This document shows, piece by piece, positions 8,177-16,205 of a stretch of DNA of 64,000 nucleotides. The first letter of the stretch is position 1. Each line of letters opens with the position of its first letter. The notes under the pieces were generated by a model that saw only the letters and a list, made by a program, of their open reading frames with translations, searched no databases and had not been told where the DNA came from. The translations under genes and the position numbers were made by a program. Source of the DNA: Leeuwenhoekiella marinoflava DSM 3653 (GTDB lineage Bacteria; Bacteroidota; Bacteroidia; Flavobacteriales; Flavobacteriaceae); the NCBI RefSeq assembly GCF_900129005.1, contig NZ_FQUN01000012.1, forward strand, positions 1 to 64,000, read 5' to 3'.

Positions 8177-8622
8177 TAAAGGGTTTTAAAAAGTAAATAA
8201 TGTGTGCCTACAGGTTCGATCTCAAAAGGCTCACCACTGATCGCAAAACCTTTTCTAAGATAAAAATTAAGCGCTTTTACGCGGGCGTTGCACCACAGCG
8301 TGTTAACAGTTTTAGCTTTCAGTAGTTTCTCTCCTTCGTCTACCAGTAAATTGCCCAGGCTTTGCCCTTGATAATCGTCTAATACCGCCATCCCACGCAG
8401 TTGATATTGCTTGCCGGTAAATTGCGGTTTAGCCACATTCATAAACGTAACAACGCCAATGAGTTTTTGGGCATCAAACAACCCCAGGTGAAACGTGTCA
8501 TCATCGGTGTCACCGGGCATTGCACAAGTTTCTAGTGGGCGACCCTTTCGCAAAACCGGATGTCTTACTGCAAAGGTTTCTGTTGCGTTAATTTGCTTTA
8601 TGGTAAACGTTTCAGTATTCAA
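8176..8622 (-). CDS. GNAT-family acetyltransferase
   Basis: A 148-residue GNAT enzyme that transfers acetyl from acetyl-CoA to an unknown acceptor. The CoA-binding segment is LRGMAVLDDYQGQSLGNLLV, in which QGQSLG is the Q/RxxGxG/A variant. There is no ATG near the domain start; the best start is TTG at 8622, which places the domain at the usual distance and lies 18 bases after the previous gene. It is the second gene of the four-gene operon ending at 6656. Confidence 0.85.
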   Translation of the reverse strand: MNTETFTIKQINATETFAVRHPVLRKGRPLETCAMPGDTDDDTFHLGLFDAQKLIGVVTFMNVAKPQFTGKQYQLRGMAVLDDYQGQSLGNLLVDEGEKLLKAKTVNTLWCNARVKALNFYLRKGFAISGEPFEIEPVGTHYLLFKTL

Positions 8623-8640
8623 AATAAGAACGATTAGCGA

Positions 8641-8928
8641 TTAAGCACGTACGTCTGCGTAATCTGGGTTTTCATCAAATTTGACTTCAGCGAAAGGGCA
8701 TAAGGGGTCTATTTTGAGGTTTTTAGAACGTGCCCATTGTACCGTGTGATCTAGAATCTTACTGGCAAAACCCTGGTGTTCAAATTCCATTTTAGTTTCA
8801 GTATGATCTACAATAATTGTAGAATCGTCTTTAACGGTATAGGTGAGTTCTGAGATTTTTCCGGTTTCACCTTCTATCCAGAACATACCGCGTTTGTCAT
8901 TTTCTCTATGTTGAATCGTATTATCCAT
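8641..8928 (-). CDS. YjdJ-type minimal N-acetyltransferase
   Basis: A 95-residue single-domain protein of the short GNAT family typified by YjdJ (Acetyltransf_CG). It has the pattern TETKMEFEHQGFASKILDHT, with a GFAS CoA loop, then KIDPLCPFA with the family's conserved Cys-Pro-Phe. The acceptor is unknown. It is first in the operon with a second GNAT and the M15 and M48 peptidases. Confidence 0.88.
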   Translation of the reverse strand: MDNTIQHRENDKRGMFWIEGETGKISELTYTVKDDSTIIVDHTETKMEFEHQGFASKILDHTVQWARSKNLKIDPLCPFAEVKFDENPDYADVRA

Positions 8929-8944
8929 TACTTTTGCTTTTTTT

Positions 8945-9090
8945 CTCGATCATCGAGATTTAAATGCTTCGAGGTTCAGCTCGAAATCAAAACTGTTTTA
9001 TTGGCACCGCAAAAGGGTTTAATACCCCCAGGCTTGCCTCGAAATTGAAAATTTGTTTCTAACGAATGCCTTGTGGGCTTTCCTCGAGGT
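8945..9090. repeat. intergenic repeat, copy A
   Basis: The part 8997-9090 matches 38579-38672 over 94 bases with 10 mismatches and no gap by my count. The head 8945-8964 (CTCGATCATCGAG plus ATTTAAA) matches 44056-44075 with one mismatch. The head is palindromic, and the core contains AAATTGAAAATTT, another palindrome. No reading frame is seen in it. It lies between divergent genes, so the copies are not coding homology. Confidence 0.8.
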
Positions 9091-9115
9091 GATTTACTTT
9101 TAAAAATAACCAATT

Positions 9116-9544
9116 ATGTCCAAAATTAATGTCCGTCGCTTATTTAAAGAAGACATTAACATGTTTTTACCACTGGTGCAGGAATTGATGGAGCACCGTG
9201 TGGAAGAATCGTTGCTTAAAGAACGTTTTGCTGATATGTTTGAACACCGCTACCAGTGTTACGGAATTTATAAAGACGACGAACTTGCCGGAGTTTTTGG
9301 CTTATGGTTCGCAATACGGCATTATGCCGGTAAAACCTGTGAAGTAGATCACGTGTTTATCAAAGCAGAACACCGCGGAAAAGGTCTGGGGAAGCAGGTT
9401 TTTCAGTGGATTTACACCTATGCCCGGGAGCAAGGCTGTGAGACTTCAGAACTCAACAGTTATGTGCATAATTTTCCCAGTCACAAATTCTACCTCAATG
9501 AAGATTATGTGATTAAAGGTTATCATTTTTTAAAGAAACTCTAA
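9116..9544 (+). CDS. GNAT-family acetyltransferase
   Basis: A 142-residue GNAT enzyme with CoA-binding motif VDHVFIKAEHRGKGLGKQVF (HRGKGLG) and a C-terminal FYLNEDYVIKGYHF segment typical of the fold. The acceptor is unknown. Its last bases overlap the end of the convergent peptidase E gene by four bases. It stands alone on the plus strand next to a repeat element. Confidence 0.9.
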   Translation: MSKINVRRLFKEDINMFLPLVQELMEHRVEESLLKERFADMFEHRYQCYGIYKDDELAGVFGLWFAIRHYAGKTCEVDHVFIKAEHRGKGLGKQVFQWIYTYAREQGCETSELNSYVHNFPSHKFYLNEDYVIKGYHFLKKL

Positions 9545-10245
9545 CTGATGGTAATTTCAGAATCTGTTGGAAGTTCGTACGGTAATTTTGTAGCTTCAAA
9601 AATACGTGCGCTGTGCGGGCCGCGTAGCGTGTAGGTGCGTTTTTTAACTTCGATCCAGCTGCCTTCCCGAAGACCTATAACCGGAACGTTATTAAATTGA
9701 TGAAACTCTTTAATGCGTGTCTCCCGGGTTTCTCCCATATGCTTGCTGGTAGGGTCAGGATCTAGGTAATGCGCATTGATGTTGAATGGTACCGTGCCTA
9801 AGGTTTTAAAACTAGGCGGGTAAACAATAGGCATATCGTTTGTAGTCTGCATACTTACGCCGGCGATATTTGTGCCTGCGCTGGTGCCTAGATAGGGCAT
9901 GTCTTGATACAGGCGATCTCTTAAAGATGCAATGATTTTGTTTTCATACAATTGCTTAACCAGTAAAAAAGTATTGCCACCACCTGTAAAAACACCTTCA
10001 GCATTTTCAAGTGCTTTCACGGGATCTTTAAAACTGTGTAATCCTACTACTTCAATATCTAAGGCGTTGAAAAATTTCTGAGCATTTGAGGTATACAGTT
10101 CGTGAGAAATACCCCCTGGTCTTGCGTAAGGGATGAAAATAATACGTTCTACCGCTTTAAAGTGTTCATTTAATGTGGGTTTAAGATAGTCTAGATACGA
10201 GCCGCCGTGAACGGTAGATGTGCTGGCAAGAATGAGATTTTTCAA
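9541..10245 (-). CDS. pepE: dipeptidase E (S51 family)
   Basis: A 234-residue peptidase of family S51, which cleaves dipeptides with N-terminal Asp. The nucleophile elbow LGTSAGTNIAG carries Ser122, preceded by the conserved GVFTGGGNTFLL. The NINAHYLDPDP segment supplies the probable catalytic His. The start is TTG at 10245: no ATG occurs near and the N-terminus fits the family. A well-formed promoter lies upstream at 10267-10297. Confidence 0.92.
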   Translation of the reverse strand: MKNLILASTSTVHGGSYLDYLKPTLNEHFKAVERIIFIPYARPGGISHELYTSNAQKFFNALDIEVVGLHSFKDPVKALENAEGVFTGGGNTFLLVKQLYENKIIASLRDRLYQDMPYLGTSAGTNIAGVSMQTTNDMPIVYPPSFKTLGTVPFNINAHYLDPDPTSKHMGETRETRIKEFHQFNNVPVIGLREGSWIEVKKRTYTLRGPHSARIFEATKLPYELPTDSEITIS

Positions 10246-10266
10246 AATGCAATAGATTTAGATGCT

Positions 10267-10297
10267 CAAAGTTAAAACTAAAAGGCATTTAACAAAA
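10267..10297 (-). promoter_or_regulatory. two-box promoter of pepE
   Basis: On the minus strand TTTTG (10293-10297) and TAACTTTG (10267-10274) are 18 bases apart, which fits the Bacteroidota -33/-7 promoter. The expected transcription start leaves a leader of about 15-20 bases. Confidence 0.75.
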
Positions 10298-10368
10298 GTT
10301 TACGCCCGTTTTACTCTGAAATTTCAAATTCTTGTTGTTACTTCATAGTACCAAAAAATCGCTCTATC

Positions 10369-11148
10369 ATGAAAGTTCTTACCAGCCTATGTCTTGTTTT
10401 ATTCTTGTCATTTACCCTTACCGGTCAAAAGTTAGCCCGGATTATGGTAGACGGTCAAATTATTGTACCATCGGGTGACGGTCCGGGAGGTATCGTAGTG
10501 TATAATAAAACGGCACAACGCGGTACGATTACTTCAGAAGAAGGAACTTTTGATATTGCTGTTGCGCGTAATGATGAATTAGTTATTCAGTCTTTACAAT
10601 TTGCCCCGATTACCGTATTAGTAGATCAGGGGATTGTAAGCAGTAAACAAATCAACATTACTTTGCGGGAAACGGTAAATGAGCTTGAGGAGATTATTGT
10701 AACTCCGTATGATTTGACCGGAGATATTGTAGCTGATGTAAACCGAGTGAAAACTATAAATGATAATATCGCGTTTACGGCTACAGCTTTGAGTGCTGAA
10801 GATAATAAACCAGACCGCTATTCTGAGGTAGATAATGTTGCTGTTGATGATCAGAGGTGGCGCTACGGCCTCAATTTTGTAAATATTTTTAAAGCAATTT
10901 TTGATAAAAAGGATACTGATGAAGGCAACATTAATGAAATGGCAGAAGATGAATTGGCTGAGATGTATTCTAATGAGTTCTTTCAGAAAAATCTAGATAT
11001 CGAAAAAGGAAAAATAGGTTTATATATGGATTATGTTGCTGCTAACGGACTCAACAAAGAGATGTTGGAGCAGGGTAATGAATTGAATCTAATTCAGTTT
11101 TTGATCAACAAACGGGAAGAGTTTAAAGCTATTCAAAGTGAGAACTAA
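10369..11148 (+). CDS. exported CarboxypepD_reg-like protein
   Basis: A 259-residue protein with a signal peptide (about 1-20) and a carboxypeptidase-regulatory-like beta-sandwich at about 23-105, including KTAQRGTITSEEGTFDI and an ALQF-type strand (SLQFAPITV). The rest is charged, mostly helical and unassigned. Such domains also form the N-terminal part of TonB-dependent receptors, but here no plug or barrel follows. It is related in layout to the next gene. Function is unknown; an envelope location is inferred. Confidence 0.8.
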   Translation: MKVLTSLCLVLFLSFTLTGQKLARIMVDGQIIVPSGDGPGGIVVYNKTAQRGTITSEEGTFDIAVARNDELVIQSLQFAPITVLVDQGIVSSKQINITLRETVNELEEIIVTPYDLTGDIVADVNRVKTINDNIAFTATALSAEDNKPDRYSEVDNVAVDDQRWRYGLNFVNIFKAIFDKKDTDEGNINEMAEDELAEMYSNEFFQKNLDIEKGKIGLYMDYVAANGLNKEMLEQGNELNLIQFLINKREEFKAIQSEN

Positions 11149-11212
11149 AAATTGGTTTGCAACTATCTTATCTTTGGTGCGTATTTAGAACGAGCTTTTT
11201 AATCTAACGCAC

Positions 11213-12022
11213 GTGGTGAAAATATTTGGTTTTATCGGGATTCTTTTCTTGAACAGCTTTTTGAGTCTACAGGCGCAAGAAGCTGTTATGCTTGAAGGTA
11301 CAATCCTCAACGACTCTATAGAACACGAGTATTTGCATGTTCTCAATCTTACGTTACAAAAAGGTACCATAACCACAGAAAGCGGAAATTTTACGATTCC
11401 TGTTCGTGTCAATGATACGCTTTATATTTCAGCATTGCAATTCAAACATAAAGAGTTGGTTATTACTCCTGCCATCTACTCCCGTAAGTATGTAGAAATA
11501 GAATTGGAAACTGAGGTAACAGCGCTTGAGGATGTAAATATTAGCGATATTGAACTGAGCGGAAGATTGGGTGATGATATGAATAAGCCTAAACTGGAAA
11601 AGCCTTTTGATCCTGCTGAGGCAGGCTTGCCTGTTTATACCGGTCCCGTTCTTACTTCAGAAGAGCGTAAGTTATATACTGCAACCCATAGCGGTAGCGG
11701 AATCATTCCCGTAGGAGCAGTAATCAATGCGATTAGTGGACGTACGGCTTACCTTAAGAAGATTGTAAAAGTCTCTAATATGGAAGTTAAAGTTCAGGAA
11801 GCCCGCAATCTGGTAGCAGACAGCACGTATATCAAAGAACTGAAAATACCGGCACGCTTTATTGATGACTTTGTGCATTATGTATATATGGATAATACAG
11901 CTAACTTAGCCGTAGCAGCTAGTGGTAATCCTCTTACTTTAATGGAATTGTTATTTAAAGAGGCTCCGGCTTATTTAGAAAGTAAAGCGGAAGCGGGTGT
12001 GCGTGTTGAAAAAAAGCATTAA
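11213..12022 (+). CDS. exported CarboxypepD_reg-like protein, second copy
   Basis: A 269-residue exported protein resembling its upstream neighbour: signal peptide (about 3-22), then a beta-sandwich with LQKGTITTESGNFTIPV and ISALQFKHKELVI. The start is one of two consecutive GTG codons at 11213 or 11216. TATCTTTG at about 11169-11176 is a possible promoter box. The tail lacks a known domain. The pair probably arose by tandem duplication, though outside the N-terminal domain the sequences have diverged. Confidence 0.8.
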   Translation: MVKIFGFIGILFLNSFLSLQAQEAVMLEGTILNDSIEHEYLHVLNLTLQKGTITTESGNFTIPVRVNDTLYISALQFKHKELVITPAIYSRKYVEIELETEVTALEDVNISDIELSGRLGDDMNKPKLEKPFDPAEAGLPVYTGPVLTSEERKLYTATHSGSGIIPVGAVINAISGRTAYLKKIVKVSNMEVKVQEARNLVADSTYIKELKIPARFIDDFVHYVYMDNTANLAVAASGNPLTLMELLFKEAPAYLESKAEAGVRVEKKH

Positions 12023-12088
12023 TACTTTGGAATGCATTTTGATCAAAATGACAAAAAGCAATTCAGAATCTGTATTTTTACAAGCCTT

Positions 12089-12592
12089 ATGAAAAAACTA
12101 ATTCTTCTACTGGTTGTCGCAGTTCCTTTAATGGCTGTCGCCGGTCTTCATAAATATTATTTTAGTGTTACACAAGCCGATTATGATGCTCAAGATCATG
12201 CGCTAAAGATGGTAACCCGAGTCTTTTATGATGACTTAGAAAAAGTTTTTCAGGAGCGTTATGATGCATCTATAAAGGTAGATGCTTCTTACGATCAGCA
12301 AAAATTAGATGGGTATATCAAAAAGTATTTTGAAGCTAAGTTTATCGTAAATATAAACGGCAAAGCACAACCTTTACAGTATATAGGTCATAAGGATGAG
12401 ATAGATTATGTGGTTTGTTTTTTTGAAGTAACCGATATTCAAAACCTTAAGGCCATAGAAATTGAAAACACACTGCTAACAGACCTCTTTCCGGATCAGA
12501 AAAATGTGGTTCATTTAAAAGCCGGTTCTATCAAGAAAAGCTTTTTATTGACCCGAGAAAATGATAAAGCAGTGTTAAACTTTTCTGAATAA
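12089..12592 (+). CDS. DUF6702-family exported protein
   Basis: A 167-residue exported protein with a clear signal peptide (MKKLILLLVVAVPLMAVAG). After it comes the pattern HKYYFSVTQADYDAQDHALK, usual for the DUF6702 family, whose function is unknown. The ATG at 12089 is chosen because an upstream in-frame start would put 19 polar residues before the signal peptide. It lies between the CarboxypepD_reg pair and the M1 peptidase, a grouping that suggests a shared envelope role. Confidence 0.82.
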   Translation: MKKLILLLVVAVPLMAVAGLHKYYFSVTQADYDAQDHALKMVTRVFYDDLEKVFQERYDASIKVDASYDQQKLDGYIKKYFEAKFIVNINGKAQPLQYIGHKDEIDYVVCFFEVTDIQNLKAIEIENTLLTDLFPDQKNVVHLKAGSIKKSFLLTRENDKAVLNFSE

Positions 12593-12660
12593 TTTACTAA
12601 GATTAGGTTAATCTTTACTTTTATAGCATTCACAAGCACTTAATATAGATTATAATTTTT

Positions 12661-14961
12661 ATGAAAAAACTCAAGTACACTTTTTTCACTGTGTTACTTC
12701 TGGTTGGAGCAACAAGTTTTGCGCAAGAAGAGCCGGCACAGGAAGAAAAACAATCGGGTCATGTAAACACCAATAAGTTTAGACAACTTTATAATGAGTT
12801 TGCAACACCTAACCAGTATCGTACTGCATCGGGAGCTCCCGGTCCTGCTTATTATCAAAACGAAGCAGATTACGAAATCAAAATAGAATTGAACGATGAG
12901 AATCAAACCATCAGTGGTTATGAGACCATCACGTACATCAATAACTCTCCGGATAAATTGGAGTATTTATGGGTGCAATTGGATCAAAATATTCGTACCA
13001 AAGATTCACCTGCTCGAGAAAAAGACGGTAGTGGTATGGCACCGGTTATTCAGCCGGGTTCTGTGGTTTCTAGCTATATGACAGAACCTTTTGACGGCGG
13101 GTTCAATATCACTGAAGTTTCTAAAGATGGTCAAGAACTACCTCATATGATAAACTTCACCATGATGCGTGTCGAAATGCCGGAAGCTTTAGAGCCTGGA
13201 GATGAGTTTGAGTTCAGCATCCGTTGGAATTATAACATCCCTGAGCATACTGTAGATCGGGCACGTTCTGGTTACGAAAGCTTTCCTGACGGAAACAAGA
13301 ACTATGTAATTGCACAATTCTTCCCTAGAATGTGTGTGTATAATGATGTAGAAGGCTGGCAAAACTATCAGTTCTGGGGTAACGGTGAGTTTGCACTTCC
13401 TTTTGGGGATTATGATGTGGAGATCACAGTACCTGCAGATCACTTATTAGACGGTACCGGTAATTTGGTTAATCGTAAAGACGTTTACAGTAAGGAAGAA
13501 ATGAATCGCTGGGAACAAGCTCAGAAAAGTTATGACAAGCCGGTGATCATTAGAACTCAGGCAGAAGCTGAGCAAATAGAAAAAGGACGCAGCACTGAAA
13601 AGAAAACCTGGAAACTTCAGGCAGAGAATGTACGTGACTTTGCGTTCACAACTTCTCGTAAATATATTATGGATGCACAAGCTGTGAAGTTTCCTAAAGG
13701 AGACGTTATGGCGATTTCTATTTATCCTAAAGAAGGAAACCCGCTTTGGGAAGAATATTCTACTAAAGCTGTTGTACAGACTTTAGAGTCGTATTCAAGA
13801 ATGACATTTGACTACCCTTATCCTAAAGCGATTTCTGTACATGGAAAGAACCAAGGTATGGAGTACCCTATGATCTGCTGGAACTATGGGCGTCCTAATG
13901 AAGATGGAACCTATAGCGATCGTACCAAATTTGGAATGATCAGTGTGATCATTCACGAAGTAGGGCACAACTTCTTCCCTATGATTGTAAACTCTGATGA
14001 GCGTCAGTGGGGATGGATGGATGAAGGAATCAACACTTTTGTGCAGTATGTAGCTGAGCAGGATTTTGGTGAGAATTATCCAGAAGCAATTGCTCCAAAT
14101 TCTAAATATCCTTCACGTCGTGGAGAACCTTCTAAGATTACAGATTATATGGGTGGAAATCAAGATTTCATTTCTCCTATTATGTCTAATCCTGAGAACG
14201 TTTACCAGTTAGGGAATAACGCATATGGTAAGCCGGCAACAGCTTTAAATATTTTGAGAGAGACCGTTATGGGACGTGATTTATTTGATTATTCATTTAA
14301 AACATACGCACAGCGTTGGATGTTTAAACACCCAACCCCAGAAGATTTCTTCCGTACTATGGAGGATGCATCTGCTGTAGACCTTGACTGGTACTGGAGA
14401 GGGTGGTTCTATACTACAGAAAGTGTAGATATTGGCGTTAGTGAAGTGAAATCATATTACTTGACTAACAATCCTACAACTGCAGGTAAAGAGATGTTAA
14501 CCCGTTATGGTGTAGACCCTAGTGCTGTTGATGCAGTTTATGTAGTTGAAGAAGATGGTGAAGACTATGATCCTGCAATGAAAGGGAAGTCTATTGTAGA
14601 AAATGCTCCAAATCTACAAGAGTTTATGATGGATAATTTCACACCCGCAGAGCGTGCAAAATTAAAATCACCGAAGCATTTTTATGCAGTTAAATTTAAC
14701 AAGCCGGGTGGTATCCCTATGCCTATCATCGTTGAGTATAGCTATGCAGACGGTACTAAAGAAAAAGTAACCTATCCTGTGCAGGTATGGCGTAAGAACG
14801 ATGCCGAAGTAACTAAGGTTCTTGCAACTGATAAAGAATTGGTAGGCGTGATGCTGGATCCAGACCTTGAGACTGCTGATGTAGATGTGAGCAATAACAG
14901 TTGGCCAAAAGCAGAAGAGGAAAGCGAATTTGACAGCTTTAAAGAAGGTACACAAGACTAA
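12661..14961 (+). CDS. M1-family zinc aminopeptidase
   Basis: A 766-residue exported metallopeptidase with signal peptide (about 1-21). The zinc site is HEVGH at 432-436 followed after 18 residues by Glu455 in WMDEG, the exact M1 spacing (HExxHx18E). The substrate-binding GxMEN motif is replaced by GMEYP, common in the bacterial M1 proteins of this group. It probably removes N-terminal residues from peptides in the periplasm or outside the cell. It follows the DUF6702 gene on the same strand and has its own terminator. Confidence 0.95.
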   Translation: MKKLKYTFFTVLLLVGATSFAQEEPAQEEKQSGHVNTNKFRQLYNEFATPNQYRTASGAPGPAYYQNEADYEIKIELNDENQTISGYETITYINNSPDKLEYLWVQLDQNIRTKDSPAREKDGSGMAPVIQPGSVVSSYMTEPFDGGFNITEVSKDGQELPHMINFTMMRVEMPEALEPGDEFEFSIRWNYNIPEHTVDRARSGYESFPDGNKNYVIAQFFPRMCVYNDVEGWQNYQFWGNGEFALPFGDYDVEITVPADHLLDGTGNLVNRKDVYSKEEMNRWEQAQKSYDKPVIIRTQAEAEQIEKGRSTEKKTWKLQAENVRDFAFTTSRKYIMDAQAVKFPKGDVMAISIYPKEGNPLWEEYSTKAVVQTLESYSRMTFDYPYPKAISVHGKNQGMEYPMICWNYGRPNEDGTYSDRTKFGMISVIIHEVGHNFFPMIVNSDERQWGWMDEGINTFVQYVAEQDFGENYPEAIAPNSKYPSRRGEPSKITDYMGGNQDFISPIMSNPENVYQLGNNAYGKPATALNILRETVMGRDLFDYSFKTYAQRWMFKHPTPEDFFRTMEDASAVDLDWYWRGWFYTTESVDIGVSEVKSYYLTNNPTTAGKEMLTRYGVDPSAVDAVYVVEEDGEDYDPAMKGKSIVENAPNLQEFMMDNFTPAERAKLKSPKHFYAVKFNKPGGIPMPIIVEYSYADGTKEKVTYPVQVWRKNDAEVTKVLATDKELVGVMLDPDLETADVDVSNNSWPKAEEESEFDSFKEGTQD

Positions 14962-14986
14962 TTCTTTTTAAGAGTTAATTACCATT

Positions 14987-15015
14987 AAAAAGCCGGTGAA
15001 GATTCACCGGCTTTT
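14987..15015 (+). terminator. terminator of the M1 peptidase gene
   Basis: AAAAGCCGGTGAA and TTCACCGGCTTTT form a 13-bp stem with a two-base spacer, 25 bases after the M1 peptidase stop. The T run follows directly. Confidence 0.85.
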
Positions 15016-15027
15016 CATTTTTCCCTA

Positions 15028-15035
15028 TATATTTG
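15028..15035 (+). promoter_or_regulatory. -7 promoter box TATATTTG of tatA
   Basis: The box TATATTTG fits TAnnTTTG perfectly and ends only 7 bases before the ATG of tatA, so the transcript would have almost no leader. Confidence 0.7.
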
Positions 15036-15042
15036 CACTACT

Positions 15043-15321
15043 ATGAGTATACCACTTTTTATTAGCGGCGCAGAGATTGGCTTTATCGTTTTCATTATCG
15101 TAATGGTATTTGGAGCAGATAAAGTCCCTGACATTGCCAGAGGTTTAGGTAAGGGTATGCGCACCCTTAAAAATGCTACAGAAGATATCAAGACTGAAAT
15201 CACCAAGAGTGCAGATAAGCAAGGTATCAATACAGATATAGCAAAAGATATGAAGCGCGAGATCGACGAGGCAAAAAAGAATATTGAAGATATCACTGGA
15301 CCGGTTAAGCGTAAATTCTAG
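15043..15321 (+). CDS. tatA: TatA/E-type twin-arginine translocase subunit
   Basis: A 92-residue protein with a short N-terminal periplasmic end, one membrane helix (about 11-23), the conserved FG hinge (VFGADKVPDIARGLGKG) and an amphipathic helix, followed by a charged tail. This is the pore-forming subunit of the Tat system, which exports folded proteins. No tatB or tatC lies in the window. The length is within the TatA range. Terminators lie on both sides. Confidence 0.93.
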   Translation: MSIPLFISGAEIGFIVFIIVMVFGADKVPDIARGLGKGMRTLKNATEDIKTEITKSADKQGINTDIAKDMKREIDEAKKNIEDITGPVKRKF

Positions 15322-15356
15322 AGCTTAGTACGTACTAGGATTATTAAGGTGTTAGA

Positions 15357-15394
15357 AATTTTCAATTCTTTTTATGAAAATTGATCCTTTTTTT
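15357..15394 (+). terminator. possible weak terminator after tatA
   Basis: AATTTTCA and TGAAAATT form an 8-bp AT-only stem with a 10-base loop, followed by GATCC and a run of eight T. The stem is weak, so the call is tentative. Confidence 0.45.
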
Positions 15395-15538
15395 TCTTAG
15401 TTCTATACAACAGATATGAGAATTTAGTAATATCTTATACCTGAAATTATAACCTATGATTTCTTCACTAAAAAGATGTTTTCAGTTTTAGAAAATAGTC
15501 TTTTTAAAGAATTGTATTTATACTAAGTGTTAATTATT

Positions 15539-15571
15539 AATCCCGTCTCACATCAAGACGGGATTTTTTTA
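15539..15571 (+). terminator. plus-strand terminator embedded in the O-methyltransferase 3' end
   Basis: AATCCCGTCT and AGACGGGATT form a 10-bp stem followed by seven T on the plus strand. The right arm overlaps the last codons and stop of the convergent O-methyltransferase gene. On the minus strand no T run follows, so it should mainly stop transcription from the tatA side. Confidence 0.75.
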
Positions 15572-16203
15572 CGACTTACCGTAAGTCCGTCTCTAATAGC
15601 TAATAGTACAGTTTCCAGACGCTCATCTTTAGCCAGAATTGTATTGTATTCTAAAAGCGCTTTTGTAGAAGTGTCTTTAGGATTTAAAGGTTCTACTACT
15701 TTTCCGCTCCATAACACATTGTCTGAAAGAATGAGGCCGCCGGGTCTTAACCGGTCGATTATTAGATCGAAATAAGCAGGGTAATTGGGTTTATCTGCGT
15801 CCATAAAGACAAGATCAAATTTGCCTTCAAGCTGCGGAATGATTTCGAGCGCAGGACCCAGATGTTGCTTTATATTTTTTGCGTAAGCGGAAGCATCAAA
15901 ATATTTTTTCTGAAGGTCTACAAGTTCTTCATTAACATCAATCGTGTGTAAAACACCATCAGGCTGTAAACCCTCTGCAAGGCATAATGCCGAATAGCCG
16001 GTGTAGGTGCCTATTTCAAGAACAACCTTAGGGTTAGCAAGTTTTGCGATCATGCTCAAAATACGTCCTTGATAATGACCACTCAGCATACGCGGCTGTA
16101 CCACTTTTTGATAGGTTTCGCGAGTCAATTTCTGTAGTAATTCTGGTTCTTTAGCAGAATGTGCTACAGCATAATCATCAAGTTCTTCAGAAATAAAGTG
16201 CAT
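15553..16203 (-). CDS. class I catechol-type O-methyltransferase
   Basis: A 216-residue SAM-dependent O-methyltransferase of the CCoAOMT/COMT type, usually a soluble Mg-dependent enzyme acting on vicinal hydroxyls. Motif I is VLEIGTYTGYSALCLAEG, and the metal-binding LVFMDADKPNY and LILSDNVLWSG segments are present. It begins two bases after the kmo stop, in one operon with kynU and kmo. That context suggests an ortho-aminophenolic kynurenine metabolite such as 3-hydroxykynurenine or 3-hydroxyanthranilate as substrate, which is inference only. Confidence 0.9.
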   Translation of the reverse strand: MHFISEELDDYAVAHSAKEPELLQKLTRETYQKVVQPRMLSGHYQGRILSMIAKLANPKVVLEIGTYTGYSALCLAEGLQPDGVLHTIDVNEELVDLQKKYFDASAYAKNIKQHLGPALEIIPQLEGKFDLVFMDADKPNYPAYFDLIIDRLRPGGLILSDNVLWSGKVVEPLNPKDTSTKALLEYNTILAKDERLETVLLAIRDGLTVSRKKIPS

Positions 16204-16205
16204 AT

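Noticed and set aside
8945-9090. Repeat copy A as a CRISPR-type or phage attachment repeat
   Set aside because: There is no array of regularly spaced units, no cas gene, no integrase and no adjacent tRNA.
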